A DNA stretch of 64,000 nucleotides from CAZDXJ01 sp050303615 (GTDB lineage: Bacteria; Pseudomonadota; Gammaproteobacteria; Methylococcales; Methylomonadaceae). The stretch spans positions 17,339-81,338 of the forward strand of contig JBNLCC010000029.1 in assembly GCA_050303615.1 (NCBI GenBank). The letters are read 5' to 3'. This document shows, one piece after another, positions 1-8,490 of the stretch; positions within the stretch are counted from its first letter, which is position 1, and each line of letters opens with the position of its first letter. The position numbers were made by a program, and so were the translations under genes. Under the pieces are notes generated by a model. That model was not told the origin of the DNA. It made no database searches and saw only the letters and a list, made by a program, of their open reading frames with translations.

Positions 1-378
1 GCAATGGGCGTGTATTCCAGTTGTCAATTTTTGGGGGCCTTTCTGGGAGGAGCTGCCGGAGGCTGGATCCATGGTGAATACGGGAATACAGCGGTTTTTT
101 TATTTACTGCCATGGCCGCATCGCTGTGGCTGGTCGTCTCGCTGTCAATGAAAAAACCGCGTTATCTTGCCAATTTACTGATTCCTCTGGATACAATTGA
201 TGAAATGGATGCCGACAAATTCGCGGCACGGCTATTAACCGTAAACGGTGTCGCAGAAGTCGCTATGCATTTCGAAGAAAGAGTGGCTTATTTGAAAGTC
301 GATAATCCATCATTGGATAAAAACCGCCTACAGCAGTTGTTGTCGGGTCAGGTTGAAGATGGACCGAATAACTACTGA
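1..378 (+). CDS. MFS transporter, C-terminal part, YajR-like (partial at window edge)
   Basis: The reading frame is open from the first base, so this is the 3' end of a gene that begins outside the window. The visible 125 residues start inside a glycine-rich transmembrane helix, contain one more hydrophobic helix (about residues 30-48), and end in a soluble tail of about 70 residues. The tail (GVAEVAMHFEERVAYLKVDN) has the beta-alpha-beta pattern of a ferredoxin-like fold without metal-binding cysteines. This matches the YAM domain at the C terminus of E. coli YajR, a major facilitator drug/proton antiporter. The family assignment is from pattern recognition. The substrate cannot be inferred. 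cysC follows after 48 bases. Confidence 0.75.
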   Translation, partial: AMGVYSSCQFLGAFLGGAAGGWIHGEYGNTAVFLFTAMAASLWLVVSLSMKKPRYLANLLIPLDTIDEMDADKFAARLLTVNGVAEVAMHFEERVAYLKVDNPSLDKNRLQQLLSGQVEDGPNNY

Positions 379-426
379 ATTCCGGGAACATTTTTCGTAA
401 TAACAAATTAGACAGGGAACATACGG

Positions 427-1032
427 ATGAAAAAAAGCATTAATACGGTATGGCATCATGCCACCGTAACCAGGGCCTTGAGAGAGGAGAAAAACCGACA
501 TAAAAGTGTTATTTTATGGTTTACCGGTTTATCCGGAGCCGGCAAGTCAACATTGGCGCATGCGGTGGAGGAGCGTTTGTATGACTTGGGATGCTCAACT
601 TTTGTATTGGATGGGGATAATATTCGCCATGGATTATGCAACGATCTGGGATTTAGCGATCAAGACAGGATCGAAAATATACGCCGCATCGGAGAACTGG
701 CCAAATTGCTGACGGAGGCCGGGGTGATTACGTTGACGGCGTTTATCTCGCCTTTTAGATCGGATCGAAGCAAAGCGCGCAGTCTTGTGCCGCATGGTGA
801 TTTTCTGGAAATTTACTGCAGTTGCTCGTTGGAAAAATGTGAACAACGGGATGTGAAAGGTTTGTATAAGAAAGCCAGGGCAGGTGAAATAGCCTATTTT
901 ACCGGTATATCCTCCCCCTATGAAGAACCTGAAAAACCGGAATTAACTGTTGATACCGATACGCATAATCTGGAACAATGTGTCGATCTGGTTATAGATT
1001 TATTAGTTGAGCGTAACGTTGTCAAGCAATAA
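427..1032 (+). CDS. cysC: adenylylsulfate kinase (APS kinase)
   Basis: Phosphorylates adenosine 5'-phosphosulfate to PAPS with ATP, the second activation step of assimilatory sulfate reduction or sulfation. The 201-residue protein has the P-loop GLSGAGKST at residues 34-42, the substrate motif DGDNIR at 62-67, the FISPFRSDR segment, and the late GISSPYEEPEKPEL region typical of bacterial CysC. Length is normal for a stand-alone enzyme. ATP sulfurylase genes (cysD, cysN) are not adjacent. The neighbours are a transporter and galE, so the gene sits apart from a sulfate operon. The ATG at 427 is preceded by the purine-rich stretch GACAGGGAACATACGG, a loose ribosome-binding site. Confidence 0.96.
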   Translation: MKKSINTVWHHATVTRALREEKNRHKSVILWFTGLSGAGKSTLAHAVEERLYDLGCSTFVLDGDNIRHGLCNDLGFSDQDRIENIRRIGELAKLLTEAGVITLTAFISPFRSDRSKARSLVPHGDFLEIYCSCSLEKCEQRDVKGLYKKARAGEIAYFTGISSPYEEPEKPELTVDTDTHNLEQCVDLVIDLLVERNVVKQ

Positions 1033-1038
1033 TGTTTT

Positions 1039-2091
1039 ATGGCGATAAATAATAACATCCTGGTCACCGGCGGTGCCGGCTATATCGGCAGTCATACCTG
1101 CGTGGAATTGCTGGAGGCCGATTACAATGTCACTGTTATCGATAATCTGTCGAACAGTAAAATCCGCTCAATTGAACGCATCGAAACAATCACCGGAAAA
1201 ACGCTGAACTTCTACCAGCTTGATATCAGGGATAAAGCCGCGCTGGCAACGGTTTTCGCCAAGGAGAACTTCGATTCAGTAATACATTTTGCCGGTCTGA
1301 AGGCGGTGGGCGAGTCCTGCCTGCGTCCTTTGGCTTATTATGACAATAATTTTTGCGGTACGGTAGCGTTAACCGAAGTCATGGCAGAGGCAGGCGTGCA
1401 TAAACTGGTATTCAGCTCTTCGGCAACGGTTTACGGTGATCCTCACGCTGTGCCCATTGTCGAAAATTTCCCTTTAGCCGCAACTAATCCATATGGCCGT
1501 ACCAAGTTGATGATTGAGGATTTGTTGAGGGACATTGCAGCGACCGATGCGCTGAGCGAAGTTACAACACCCTGGAAAATCGCGTTATTACGTTATTTTA
1601 ATCCGATCGGTGCGCATCAGAGCGGGTTGATCGGCGAAGATCCAAATGGGATTCCCAACAATCTGATGCCTTATATCTCTCAGGTTGCGATTGGCAGATT
1701 GCAGCGACTATCGGTGTTTGGCGATGACTACCCAACCAGCGACGGCACCGGGGTTAGGGATTATATTCATGTCGTTGATTTGGCGCAGGGACATTTAAAG
1801 GCTTTGCAGGCCTTGGCTGAACCGCGCTTCAGTCGGGGTGTTTGCCGGGCCTTTAATTTAGGAACCGGAAAAGGGTATAGTGTTTTGGAATTGATCGAGA
1901 CTTTTGAACGTGTGACCGGTAAAAAAATCGATTATAAGATAGCTCCCAGGCGTTCGGGTGATATTGCCGAATGTTACGCAGATCCCGGATTTGCATTACA
2001 GGAATTGAAGTGGCAGGCGAGAAAAAATCTCGCAGATATGGTCGCTGATTCATGGCGCTGGCAACAGAATAATCCCCGTGGCTTTGAATAA
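1039..2091 (+). CDS. galE: UDP-glucose 4-epimerase
   Basis: Interconverts UDP-glucose and UDP-galactose with bound NAD, supplying galactosyl donors for LPS or exopolysaccharide. The 350-residue protein is an extended short-chain dehydrogenase. It shows the NAD-binding GGAGYIGSH at residues 11-19, the SSSATVYG serine motif, and the catalytic Y152-x3-K156 pair (NPYGRTK). It ends with the YADPGFALQELKW-type C terminus of GalE. The start lies six bases after the cysC stop, so the two are likely co-transcribed. A strong terminator follows. manC and galU downstream make this a nucleotide-sugar supply cluster. Confidence 0.96.
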   Translation: MAINNNILVTGGAGYIGSHTCVELLEADYNVTVIDNLSNSKIRSIERIETITGKTLNFYQLDIRDKAALATVFAKENFDSVIHFAGLKAVGESCLRPLAYYDNNFCGTVALTEVMAEAGVHKLVFSSSATVYGDPHAVPIVENFPLAATNPYGRTKLMIEDLLRDIAATDALSEVTTPWKIALLRYFNPIGAHQSGLIGEDPNGIPNNLMPYISQVAIGRLQRLSVFGDDYPTSDGTGVRDYIHVVDLAQGHLKALQALAEPRFSRGVCRAFNLGTGKGYSVLELIETFERVTGKKIDYKIAPRRSGDIAECYADPGFALQELKWQARKNLADMVADSWRWQQNNPRGFE

Positions 2092-2136
2092 CATACGAAC
2101 GGGGCTTTATTAAACACGCTTCGTAGAGGAATTTGG

Positions 2137-2163
2137 AAAACTGCCGTCTTGCGGCAGTTTTTG
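2137..2163 (+). terminator. intrinsic terminator after galE
   Basis: A ten-base stem AAAACTGCCG (2137-2146) and CGGCAGTTTT (2152-2161) encloses the loop TCTTG and runs into a short T tract. It lies 45 bases after the galE stop and 40 bases before manC, so manC probably has its own promoter or depends on read-through. Confidence 0.8.
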
Positions 2164-2203
2164 CTGCTACGGCTTTTCAGTAGTCTATCAAGGTAGGGAA
2201 AAA

Positions 2204-3616
2204 ATGATTCCAGTAATTTTATCAGGCGGCTCGGGAACAAGACTTTGGCCGTTATCAAGAGGGGATTACCCTAAGCAGTTTTTACCCCTTGTTTCAAATA
2301 AAACCATGCTGCAGAATACCATGCTCCGTTTGGAGGGAATAGAGGCGTTGCAAAGTCCGATTACCATCTGCAACGAGAATCACCGGTTTATCGTTGCGGA
2401 GCAATTGTACGAAATCGGTGTGCGCCCGGCAGCGATCATTCTTGAACCGATAGGGAAAAATACCGCACCGGCGGCGGCCATAGCCGCCATGGCTGCAGAA
2501 TCGGAAGAAGCTATCCTGTTGATTTTACCGGCCGATCATGTCATTCGGAATGAAGCGGTTTTCCAGGCGGCAGTGGCACAAGCAAAACAATTGGCCGCTG
2601 CGGATATGCTGGTTACGTTCGGTATCGTGCCAACCGAACCGGCAACCGGTTATGGTTATATCAAGCGTGGCGGGCAAAAAAATTGCGGCGCGTTCGATGT
2701 TGCCGGCTTTGTTGAAAAACCGAATTTCGATAGCGCTGTAAACTATGTAGACAGTGGTGATTACTATTGGAATAGCGGTATGTTTGTCTTTAAAGCGAAG
2801 CGTTTTTTACAGGAGCTGGAAAAATATCATCCGCAAATGCTGGCTTTTGCCCGCAAAGCGTTTGATGCAGCCAAAAAGGATATGGACTTTATTCGTCTGG
2901 ACAAAACTATTTTTTCCGAATGTCCGGCAGATTCGATTGATTATGCGGTAATGGAAAAAACCGATCAGGCAGTCATGGTTCCACTGGACGCCGGTTGGAA
3001 CGATGTCGGCTCCTGGTCTGCCCTGTGGGATGTGGCTGATAAAGATGACAACGGCAATGTCATTCATGGTGATGTATTGACCGTCGATTCAAAATCGTCA
3101 TTTATTCATGCGGAAAAAAAATTAGTTGCCGCTGTCGGTGTTAATGATTTAGTCATTGTTGAAACCGACGACGCAGTAATGGTGGCGCCTAAGGAAAGGG
3201 TCCAGGAAGTCAAGGGCATTGTTGCGCAGTTAAAAAAAATGCATCGATGTGAAGCGGACAACCATCGCAAGGTCTACCGTCCTTGGGGAACTTATGATTC
3301 AGTCGATACCAGGGAACGCCATCAAACCAAACGTATTGTCGTCAAACCGGGTGCGAAACTTTCACGCCAAATGCATCATCATCGTGCCGAGCACTGGATT
3401 GTCGTGAAGGGAACCGCTAAAGTTACCAAAGGGGATGAGCAGATATTGCTTTCAGAAAACGAATCGACCTATATTCCTCTGGGTGTGGTGCACTGTTTGG
3501 AGAATCCCGGGATAATTCCTTTAGAAATGATAGAAGTTCAATCGGGAAGTTATCTGGGAGAGGATGACATTGTGAGGTTAGATGACCCATATGGCCGTGC
3601 CGTCCTTGAAAAGTAA
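2204..3616 (+). CDS. manC: mannose-1-phosphate guanylyltransferase / mannose-6-phosphate isomerase (bifunctional)
   Basis: Makes GDP-mannose from mannose-1-phosphate and GTP, with a second domain for fructose-6-P/mannose-6-P isomerisation. This is the type II PMI/GMP arrangement of AlgA, WbpW, XanB and CpsB. Of 470 residues, the N-terminal nucleotidyltransferase carries GGSGTRLWPLSR at residues 8-19 and a FVEKP motif. The C-terminal cupin, from about residue 350, has RPWGTYDSVD, QMHHHRAEHW and the LGVVHCLENPG segment that supply metal-binding histidines. Full length for the family. GDP-mannose would feed exopolysaccharide, O-antigen or GDP-fucose. The start ATG at 2204 follows AGGTAGGGAAAAA, an adequate ribosome-binding site. 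Confidence 0.95.
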   Translation: MIPVILSGGSGTRLWPLSRGDYPKQFLPLVSNKTMLQNTMLRLEGIEALQSPITICNENHRFIVAEQLYEIGVRPAAIILEPIGKNTAPAAAIAAMAAESEEAILLILPADHVIRNEAVFQAAVAQAKQLAAADMLVTFGIVPTEPATGYGYIKRGGQKNCGAFDVAGFVEKPNFDSAVNYVDSGDYYWNSGMFVFKAKRFLQELEKYHPQMLAFARKAFDAAKKDMDFIRLDKTIFSECPADSIDYAVMEKTDQAVMVPLDAGWNDVGSWSALWDVADKDDNGNVIHGDVLTVDSKSSFIHAEKKLVAAVGVNDLVIVETDDAVMVAPKERVQEVKGIVAQLKKMHRCEADNHRKVYRPWGTYDSVDTRERHQTKRIVVKPGAKLSRQMHHHRAEHWIVVKGTAKVTKGDEQILLSENESTYIPLGVVHCLENPGIIPLEMIEVQSGSYLGEDDIVRLDDPYGRAVLEK

Positions 3617-3821
3617 GAGCTACTTCAGGATTTGATCAACCGATATTGATGAACGAATTAGGTTCAAGGGCCACTGTGCAGCCTTATCCTCAACCGGTGT
3701 CAATCCTTAGTTTAAATCAGCAAGGTGAGGATTTATTGAGTTCCGCTGCTTTTCCCGATGGGCTGCAGCTTTAATAGAGCGTTATTGTTTTAATCATTAT
3801 TGACCGAAAAGATAAATCAGA

Positions 3822-4700
3822 ATGAAGAAAAGAATTACCAAAGCCGTTTTTCCTGTTGCCGGTCTGGGAACGCGTTTTTTACCGGCAACCAAAGCCAGTC
3901 CGAAAGAAATGCTGCCTGTTGTGGATAAACCACTGATTCAGTATGCTGTCGAAGAAGCCGTAGCGGCTGGAATCGATACAATGGTTTTCATAACCGGTAG
4001 GAATAAACGTTCTATCCCGGACCATTTTGACAAAGCCTATGAGTTGGAAAAAGAATTACAGGAACGAGGTAAAACCGAGACGCTAAAAATCGTGCAGGAG
4101 ATTATTCCCCCGCATGTTTGCTGCGTATTTATTCGTCAAGCCGAGGCGTTGGGTTTGGGGCATGCCGTCAATTGTGCAAAGCCGGTAGTCGGCGATGAGC
4201 CGTTTGCGGTGATTCTGGCCGATGATCTGGTGGAAGATTCAGGGCGCGGCTGCATGGCGCAAATGGTGGATTTGTTTGAAAAGGAACAAAACAGCATTTT
4301 GGGCGTGGAAAAGATCGAGCCTGCTGAAACCGTCAATTACGGTATTGTCAAAGTGAAGGAAATGCTGCCGCTAGTGGGTAGGGTGGAGACCATCATTGAA
4401 AAACCCAAGCCTGAAAATGCACCGTCAAATCTGGGCGTGGTGGGGCGTTATATTTTGACGCCGGCAATTTTTGATAAAATCGACAAAATTGGTGCGGGAA
4501 CCGGTGGTGAAATTCAGTTGACTGATGCTATTGCGGAACTGTTGCAGGATGAGCCGGTATTGGCCTATCAATTTCAAGGTAAGCGCTATGATTGCGGCTC
4601 CAAATTGGGTTATTTGATAGCAACTGTAGAACATGGTTTACTGCATGACGAGTTAAAGGCGGATTTCCAGGCGTATTTAAAGCAACTGGTATTGGAGTGA
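3822..4700 (+). CDS. galU: UTP-glucose-1-phosphate uridylyltransferase
   Basis: Makes UDP-glucose from glucose-1-phosphate and UTP, the substrate of GalE upstream and of glucan or LPS synthesis. The 292-residue protein opens with GLGTRFLPATKASPKEMLPV and contains VEKIEP, IIEKPKPENAPSN and the C-terminal GKRYDCGSKLGYL stretch diagnostic of bacterial GalU. The 205-base gap before it holds no convincing gene, only a 41-codon open frame without ribosome-binding site (3649-3774). It is convergent with the aminotransferase gene downstream. Confidence 0.96.
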   Translation: MKKRITKAVFPVAGLGTRFLPATKASPKEMLPVVDKPLIQYAVEEAVAAGIDTMVFITGRNKRSIPDHFDKAYELEKELQERGKTETLKIVQEIIPPHVCCVFIRQAEALGLGHAVNCAKPVVGDEPFAVILADDLVEDSGRGCMAQMVDLFEKEQNSILGVEKIEPAETVNYGIVKVKEMLPLVGRVETIIEKPKPENAPSNLGVVGRYILTPAIFDKIDKIGAGTGGEIQLTDAIAELLQDEPVLAYQFQGKRYDCGSKLGYLIATVEHGLLHDELKADFQAYLKQLVLE

Positions 4701-4717
4701 ACCTGATTTGGTAAGAG

Positions 4718-4752
4718 CCAAGACAGGGCCGATGATATAGTCCCTGTCCTGG
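4718..4752. terminator. hairpin between convergent galU and aminotransferase genes
   Basis: The arms CCAAGACAGGG (4718-4728) and CCCTGTCCTGG (4742-4752) pair over 11 positions with one A/C mismatch and a 13-base loop. There is no T tract on either strand, so it is a plausible bidirectional or Rho-assisted terminator rather than a canonical intrinsic one. Confidence 0.45.
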
Positions 4753-4789
4753 TCGTGGTTTAAGCATCGATTTTAAGATAAAAAGCGGC

Positions 4790-5971
4790 TCAAATCACTT
4801 TGCTGATTCTGTCCAAAGCGTTTTGTAAATTTTCCATGCTGGTGGCAATGGAAATCCTGATATGTCCCGGACAGCCGAAGGCAGAGCCGGGGACCAGTGC
4901 GACACCGGCGGCTTTTAGCAGATATTCGGCAAAATCCACGTCATTATTAATCCCATCCAGTTTCGTGATTACGGCTTCGATATTCGGAAAAACATAAAAG
5001 GTTCCGTCAGTGGCCAAGCAGTCAATTCCCGGCATGTCATTTAATGTGGCGACGACATAATCATGCCGTTTTTTAAATGCCGCCAGCATTGTGTCGATAC
5101 AGCTTTGATCTCCGGTAAGCGCCGCTTCTGCTGCAACCTGGGAAATGGAGGTGGGATTGGACGTGCTTTGCGATTGAATTTTGCGCATGGCGGTGACGAT
5201 GTCCGCAGGCCCAGCTGCATAGCCGATGCGCCAGCCTGTCATTGAATAGGCTTTGGATACACCGTTTAAAACCATGGTGCGTTCATAAAAATCCGGATTG
5301 GCATTGAGAATATTAACAAAACTACCTTTTTGCCAAATAATATGCTCATACATGTCATCGGTAGCGATGATGATATGCGGGAAGTCCCTTAACACGTTCC
5401 CTAACGCGCGTAGTTCGTCGTGCGAATATGCGACGCCGGTTGGATTGGATGGGCTGTTGATGACGAATAAGCGGGTGTTCGGGGAGATTGCCGCGCGCAA
5501 TTGTTCCGGCGTGATTTTAAAATGCTGTTGCTGGGTGGCTTCGATAATTACCGGTTTACCGCCAGCCAAAAGTACCATATCGGGATAAGAGACCCAGTAC
5601 GGGGCCGGAATAATGACTTCGTCTCCCGGATTGATCAAGGCCTGGGCCAAATTGAAAAAACTTTGTTTGCCGCCACAGGAAACCAGGATTTGATTAAGCT
5701 GATAGGATAAACCGTTATCTCTGTTGAATTTGTCGATAACTGCCTGTTTCAACCCGGGAGTACCGTCGACAGCGGTATATTTGGTAAAGCCGTCGTCCAG
5801 AGCGCGGACGGCGGCAGCCTTGATATGCTCCGGGGTATCGAAGTCCGGTTCGCCGGCTCCCAACCCGATAATATCTTTGCCTGCGGCGCGTAATTCCGCG
5901 GCTCTGGCGGTGACGACCAAGGTCGGTGACGGTTTAACAGTATTGACTCTGTCGGAAAGTTGGATGCTCAT
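4790..5971 (-). CDS. aspC: PLP-dependent aminotransferase, aspartate aminotransferase type
   Basis: A class I/II aminotransferase of the aspartate/aromatic group, subfamily I-gamma (the Thermus/Rhizobium AspAT type). It is expected to interconvert aspartate and oxaloacetate with 2-oxoglutarate and glutamate. It opens MSIQLSDRVNTVKPSPTL, carries GLGAGEPDFDTP, the substrate-binding SPSNPTG, and the PLP-lysine motif NGVSKAYSMTGWRIGY. It has 393 residues, usual for the group. I chose the ATG at 5971 because GAGGAAAC lies immediately upstream and homologues begin there; the frame stays open a further 21 codons. It is divergent from uvrB across a 112-base promoter region. Substrate specificity within the family cannot be fixed from sequence. 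Confidence 0.88.
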   Translation of the reverse strand: MSIQLSDRVNTVKPSPTLVVTARAAELRAAGKDIIGLGAGEPDFDTPEHIKAAAVRALDDGFTKYTAVDGTPGLKQAVIDKFNRDNGLSYQLNQILVSCGGKQSFFNLAQALINPGDEVIIPAPYWVSYPDMVLLAGGKPVIIEATQQQHFKITPEQLRAAISPNTRLFVINSPSNPTGVAYSHDELRALGNVLRDFPHIIIATDDMYEHIIWQKGSFVNILNANPDFYERTMVLNGVSKAYSMTGWRIGYAAGPADIVTAMRKIQSQSTSNPTSISQVAAEAALTGDQSCIDTMLAAFKKRHDYVVATLNDMPGIDCLATDGTFYVFPNIEAVITKLDGINNDVDFAEYLLKAAGVALVPGSAFGCPGHIRISIATSMENLQNALDRISKVI

Positions 5972-6010
5972 GTTTCCTCGTGATAGTGAACGATGCCCTG
6001 TAAAAATGAA

Positions 6011-6029
6011 ATTATACTCCATGTATAAT
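6011..6029. promoter_or_regulatory. back-to-back -10 hexamers of a divergent promoter region
   Basis: ATTATAC (6011-6017) and GTATAAT (6023-6029) form a perfect inverted repeat around TCCAT, giving a TATAAT hexamer on each strand. The plus-strand copy points to uvrB (ATG 6084) and the minus-strand copy to the aminotransferase (ATG 5971). The -35 regions are weak by eye; the minus strand has TTTAAA at an 18-base spacing. Confidence 0.5.
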
Positions 6030-6083
6030 AGCAATTTAAATTCTTGAGCCTACTCAGTTGGAGTAATTTTAATCGTTGCCATT

Positions 6084-8084
6084 ATGTCAATAAATAAACC
6101 GTTCAAAATTCGGAGTCGTTTCGAGCCTGCCGGCGATCAGCCGGAAGCGATCAGCAGGCTTGTTGAAGGTTTGACCGACGGCGAAGTGCATCAGACGTTA
6201 CTTGGGGTAACCGGCTCCGGTAAAACATTTACCATTGCCAATATGATCAATCGGGTGCAGCGCCCGGCGATGATTCTGGCGCCAAATAAAACCCTGGCGG
6301 CACAGCTTTATGGCGAAATGAAGGAGTTTTTTCCGGAAAACAGCGTCGAGTATTTTGTATCCTATTATGATTATTACCAGCCGGAAGCTTATGTGCCGGC
6401 TTCCGATACCTTCATTGAAAAGGATGCTTCGCTTAACGAGCATATTGAACAAATGCGCCTGTCGGCTACCAAGGCATTGATTGAACGCAGGGATACGATC
6501 GTTGTGGCAACCGTGTCCTCTATCTACGGCCTGGGCGAACCTGAATCCTATTTTCAGATGGTGCTGCATTTGGTCAGGGGGGATCTGATTGATCAGCGCA
6601 GTATTGTTCGCCGCCTGGCAGAAATGCAATATACCCGTAATGATACCGAACTGCGCCGCGCTACCTACCGCGTCAGAGGGGAAGTGATCGATGTCTTCCC
6701 CGCCGAATCGGATCAGGAAGCCTTAAGGATCGAACTGTTTGATGACGAAGTGGAACGATTATCGTTATTTGATCCGCTGACCGGTGAAATTCTCAGCCGT
6801 ATTGCCCGATTTACCCTCTATCCGAAAACCCACTATGTTACCCCCAGGGAAAAGCTGCTGACTGCTGTCGAACAAATCAAAATGGAACTGAAAGACCGGT
6901 TGCAACAGCTACGTTCGCTGAATAAGCTGGTTGAGGCACAGCGTTTGGAACAGAGAACCCTATTTGACATCGAAATGATTCTGGAGGTGGGTTATTGTTC
7001 CGGGATTGAAAATTATTCACGTTATTTGTCCGGGCGTAACGCCGGCGAGTCGCCGCCGACCATGTTTGATTATTTACCGGATGATGCGCTGGTTGTTATT
7101 GACGAAAGCCATGTGACGATCCCGCAAATCGGTGCCATGTATAAAGGAGACCGGTCGCGTAAGGAAACGCTGGTAGAGTATGGATTCCGCCTGCCTTCGG
7201 CCCTGGATAACAGGCCGTTGCGCTTTGAAGAGTTCGAAGCCCGGTCGCCGCAACGGATTTATGTTTCGGCAACCCCCGGTCCTTACGAAAAACAACATTC
7301 CGGTGTGTTTGTCGAACAGGTCGTGCGACCAACCGGCTTGTTGGATCCGGAAGTTGAGGTGCGTCCGGCAACAACGCAGGTTGACGATTTGTTGTCGGAA
7401 ATCAATGCCCGTACCACCGTGGGTGAGCGGGTGCTGGTGACGACGCTGACCAAAAGAATGTCGGAGGATCTGACCGAGTATCTAATGGAGCATGATATCA
7501 AAGTACGCTATTTGCATTCGGATATCGAGACCGTTGAACGAGTCGAAATTATACGTGATTTACGCTTGGGGCAATTCGATGTTTTGGTAGGCATCAACCT
7601 GTTGCGCGAGGGGTTGGATATACCGGAAGTATCTTTGGTTGCCATTTTGGATGCCGATAAGGAAGGTTTTTTACGTTCTGTGGTTTCCTTGGTGCAGACC
7701 ATAGGCCGGGCGGCAAGAAATGCCCACGGCAAGGCGATACTTTATGGCGATAAAATTACCCGATCCATGCAGCAAGCAATTGATGAAACGGAACGCCGTC
7801 GGGAAAAGCAACAAAAATTCAATCAGCGGCACGGAATACAACCGCAGACCATATACAAAGCGGTGACCGATATCCTGGAACTTGCCATCCCCGGGGCGGG
7901 GCCCGGGCAACGTAAAGTGGCGGAACCGAAACCTCCCTACAAAAAACTCTCTTCAGCGGAAATGGGTAAGCAAATCCAACGATTGGAGGATCAAATGTAC
8001 CGCTGCGCCAAAGATCTGGAATTTGAGGAGGCGGCAAAAATCAGGGATCAAATCAAACAACTTGAAGCCGAAATGATGGCATAA
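6084..8084 (+). CDS. uvrB: excinuclease ABC subunit B
   Basis: Damage-verifying helicase of nucleotide excision repair. It is loaded by UvrA, opens DNA around the lesion and recruits UvrC. The 666-residue protein has the Walker A GVTGSGKT at residues 41-48, the beta-hairpin region YYDYYQPEAYVP that clamps the non-damaged strand, the DESH box (VVIDESH), the SATPGPYE motif, helicase motifs V and VI (GINLLREGLDIPE, QTIGRAARN), and a C-terminal UVR domain (about residues 625-660) that contacts UvrC. Length is normal. No LexA box of the CTGT-N8-ACAG kind was seen upstream, so SOS control is not evident. The gene stands alone between a divergent gene and a tRNA. Confidence 0.98.
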   Translation: MSINKPFKIRSRFEPAGDQPEAISRLVEGLTDGEVHQTLLGVTGSGKTFTIANMINRVQRPAMILAPNKTLAAQLYGEMKEFFPENSVEYFVSYYDYYQPEAYVPASDTFIEKDASLNEHIEQMRLSATKALIERRDTIVVATVSSIYGLGEPESYFQMVLHLVRGDLIDQRSIVRRLAEMQYTRNDTELRRATYRVRGEVIDVFPAESDQEALRIELFDDEVERLSLFDPLTGEILSRIARFTLYPKTHYVTPREKLLTAVEQIKMELKDRLQQLRSLNKLVEAQRLEQRTLFDIEMILEVGYCSGIENYSRYLSGRNAGESPPTMFDYLPDDALVVIDESHVTIPQIGAMYKGDRSRKETLVEYGFRLPSALDNRPLRFEEFEARSPQRIYVSATPGPYEKQHSGVFVEQVVRPTGLLDPEVEVRPATTQVDDLLSEINARTTVGERVLVTTLTKRMSEDLTEYLMEHDIKVRYLHSDIETVERVEIIRDLRLGQFDVLVGINLLREGLDIPEVSLVAILDADKEGFLRSVVSLVQTIGRAARNAHGKAILYGDKITRSMQQAIDETERRREKQQKFNQRHGIQPQTIYKAVTDILELAIPGAGPGQRKVAEPKPPYKKLSSAEMGKQIQRLEDQMYRCAKDLEFEEAAKIRDQIKQLEAEMMA

Positions 8085-8156
8085 AGCGGGTCCCGCATCA
8101 GCTTTTATAGAGGCTGATTCATTCGGTTTAAATTTGAAAAAAAGCAATATTAAGCT

Positions 8157-8184
8157 TTGCAAACCTTCAATATAAAGCTATAAT
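8157..8184 (+). promoter_or_regulatory. sigma-70 promoter of tRNA-Val
   Basis: TTGCAA (8157-8162) and a perfect TATAAT (8179-8184) are separated by 16 bases. The predicted start is around 8191, 20 bases before the mature tRNA. Confidence 0.75.
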
Positions 8185-8210
8185 GACTAGCTCAATTGCT
8201 AAGGCATTTT

Positions 8211-8287
8211 AGGCGCGTAGCTCAGTTGGTTAGAGCACCACCTTGACATGGTGGGGGTCGGTGGTTCGAATCCACTCGTGCCTACCA
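8211..8287 (+). tRNA. tRNA-Val(GAC)
   Basis: A 77-base cloverleaf with encoded CCA. The acceptor stem AGGCGCG pairs with CGTGCCT, with one G-T pair. The D arm is GCTC-AGTTGGTTA-GAGC. The anticodon stem CCACC/GGTGG encloses the loop TTGACAT (anticodon GAC). The T arm is GTGG-TTCGAAT-CCAC. It closely resembles the E. coli valine GAC tRNA. It is a single-gene unit with its own promoter and terminator. Confidence 0.97.
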
Positions 8288-8295
8288 GAATACGA

Positions 8296-8321
8296 AGCAT
8301 CGCATTGGCGGTGCTTTTTTT
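8296..8321 (+). terminator. intrinsic terminator after tRNA-Val
   Basis: The eight-base stem AGCATCGC (8296-8303) and GCGGTGCT (8308-8315), with loop ATTG, is followed by a run of seven Ts. It ends the tRNA unit nine bases after the CCA end. The 169 bases from here to thrS contain no gene I can support. Confidence 0.88.
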
Positions 8322-8490
8322 ATTCATGGGCATGCGCCCGCAAGTTTAGTCGGCTAAAGTCTCGGAAGCAAGGGAGAGAATGTCTTTCTATCGGTTGGAT
8401 TTGGAATGTTTTAGTTGGACTTCTTGTCGCAATTTAGCCTACAATTATTTTTTGATATTGCCGCTTTCTTAGGATAATTTGATTTTATAA

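Noticed and set aside
3649..3774. 41-codon open frame between manC and galU
   Set aside because: No ribosome-binding site, no recognisable sequence, and length easily reached by chance.
5972..6083. LexA (SOS) box upstream of uvrB
   Set aside because: CTGT at 5998 has no ACAG partner at the right spacing; no CTGT-N8-ACAG was found.
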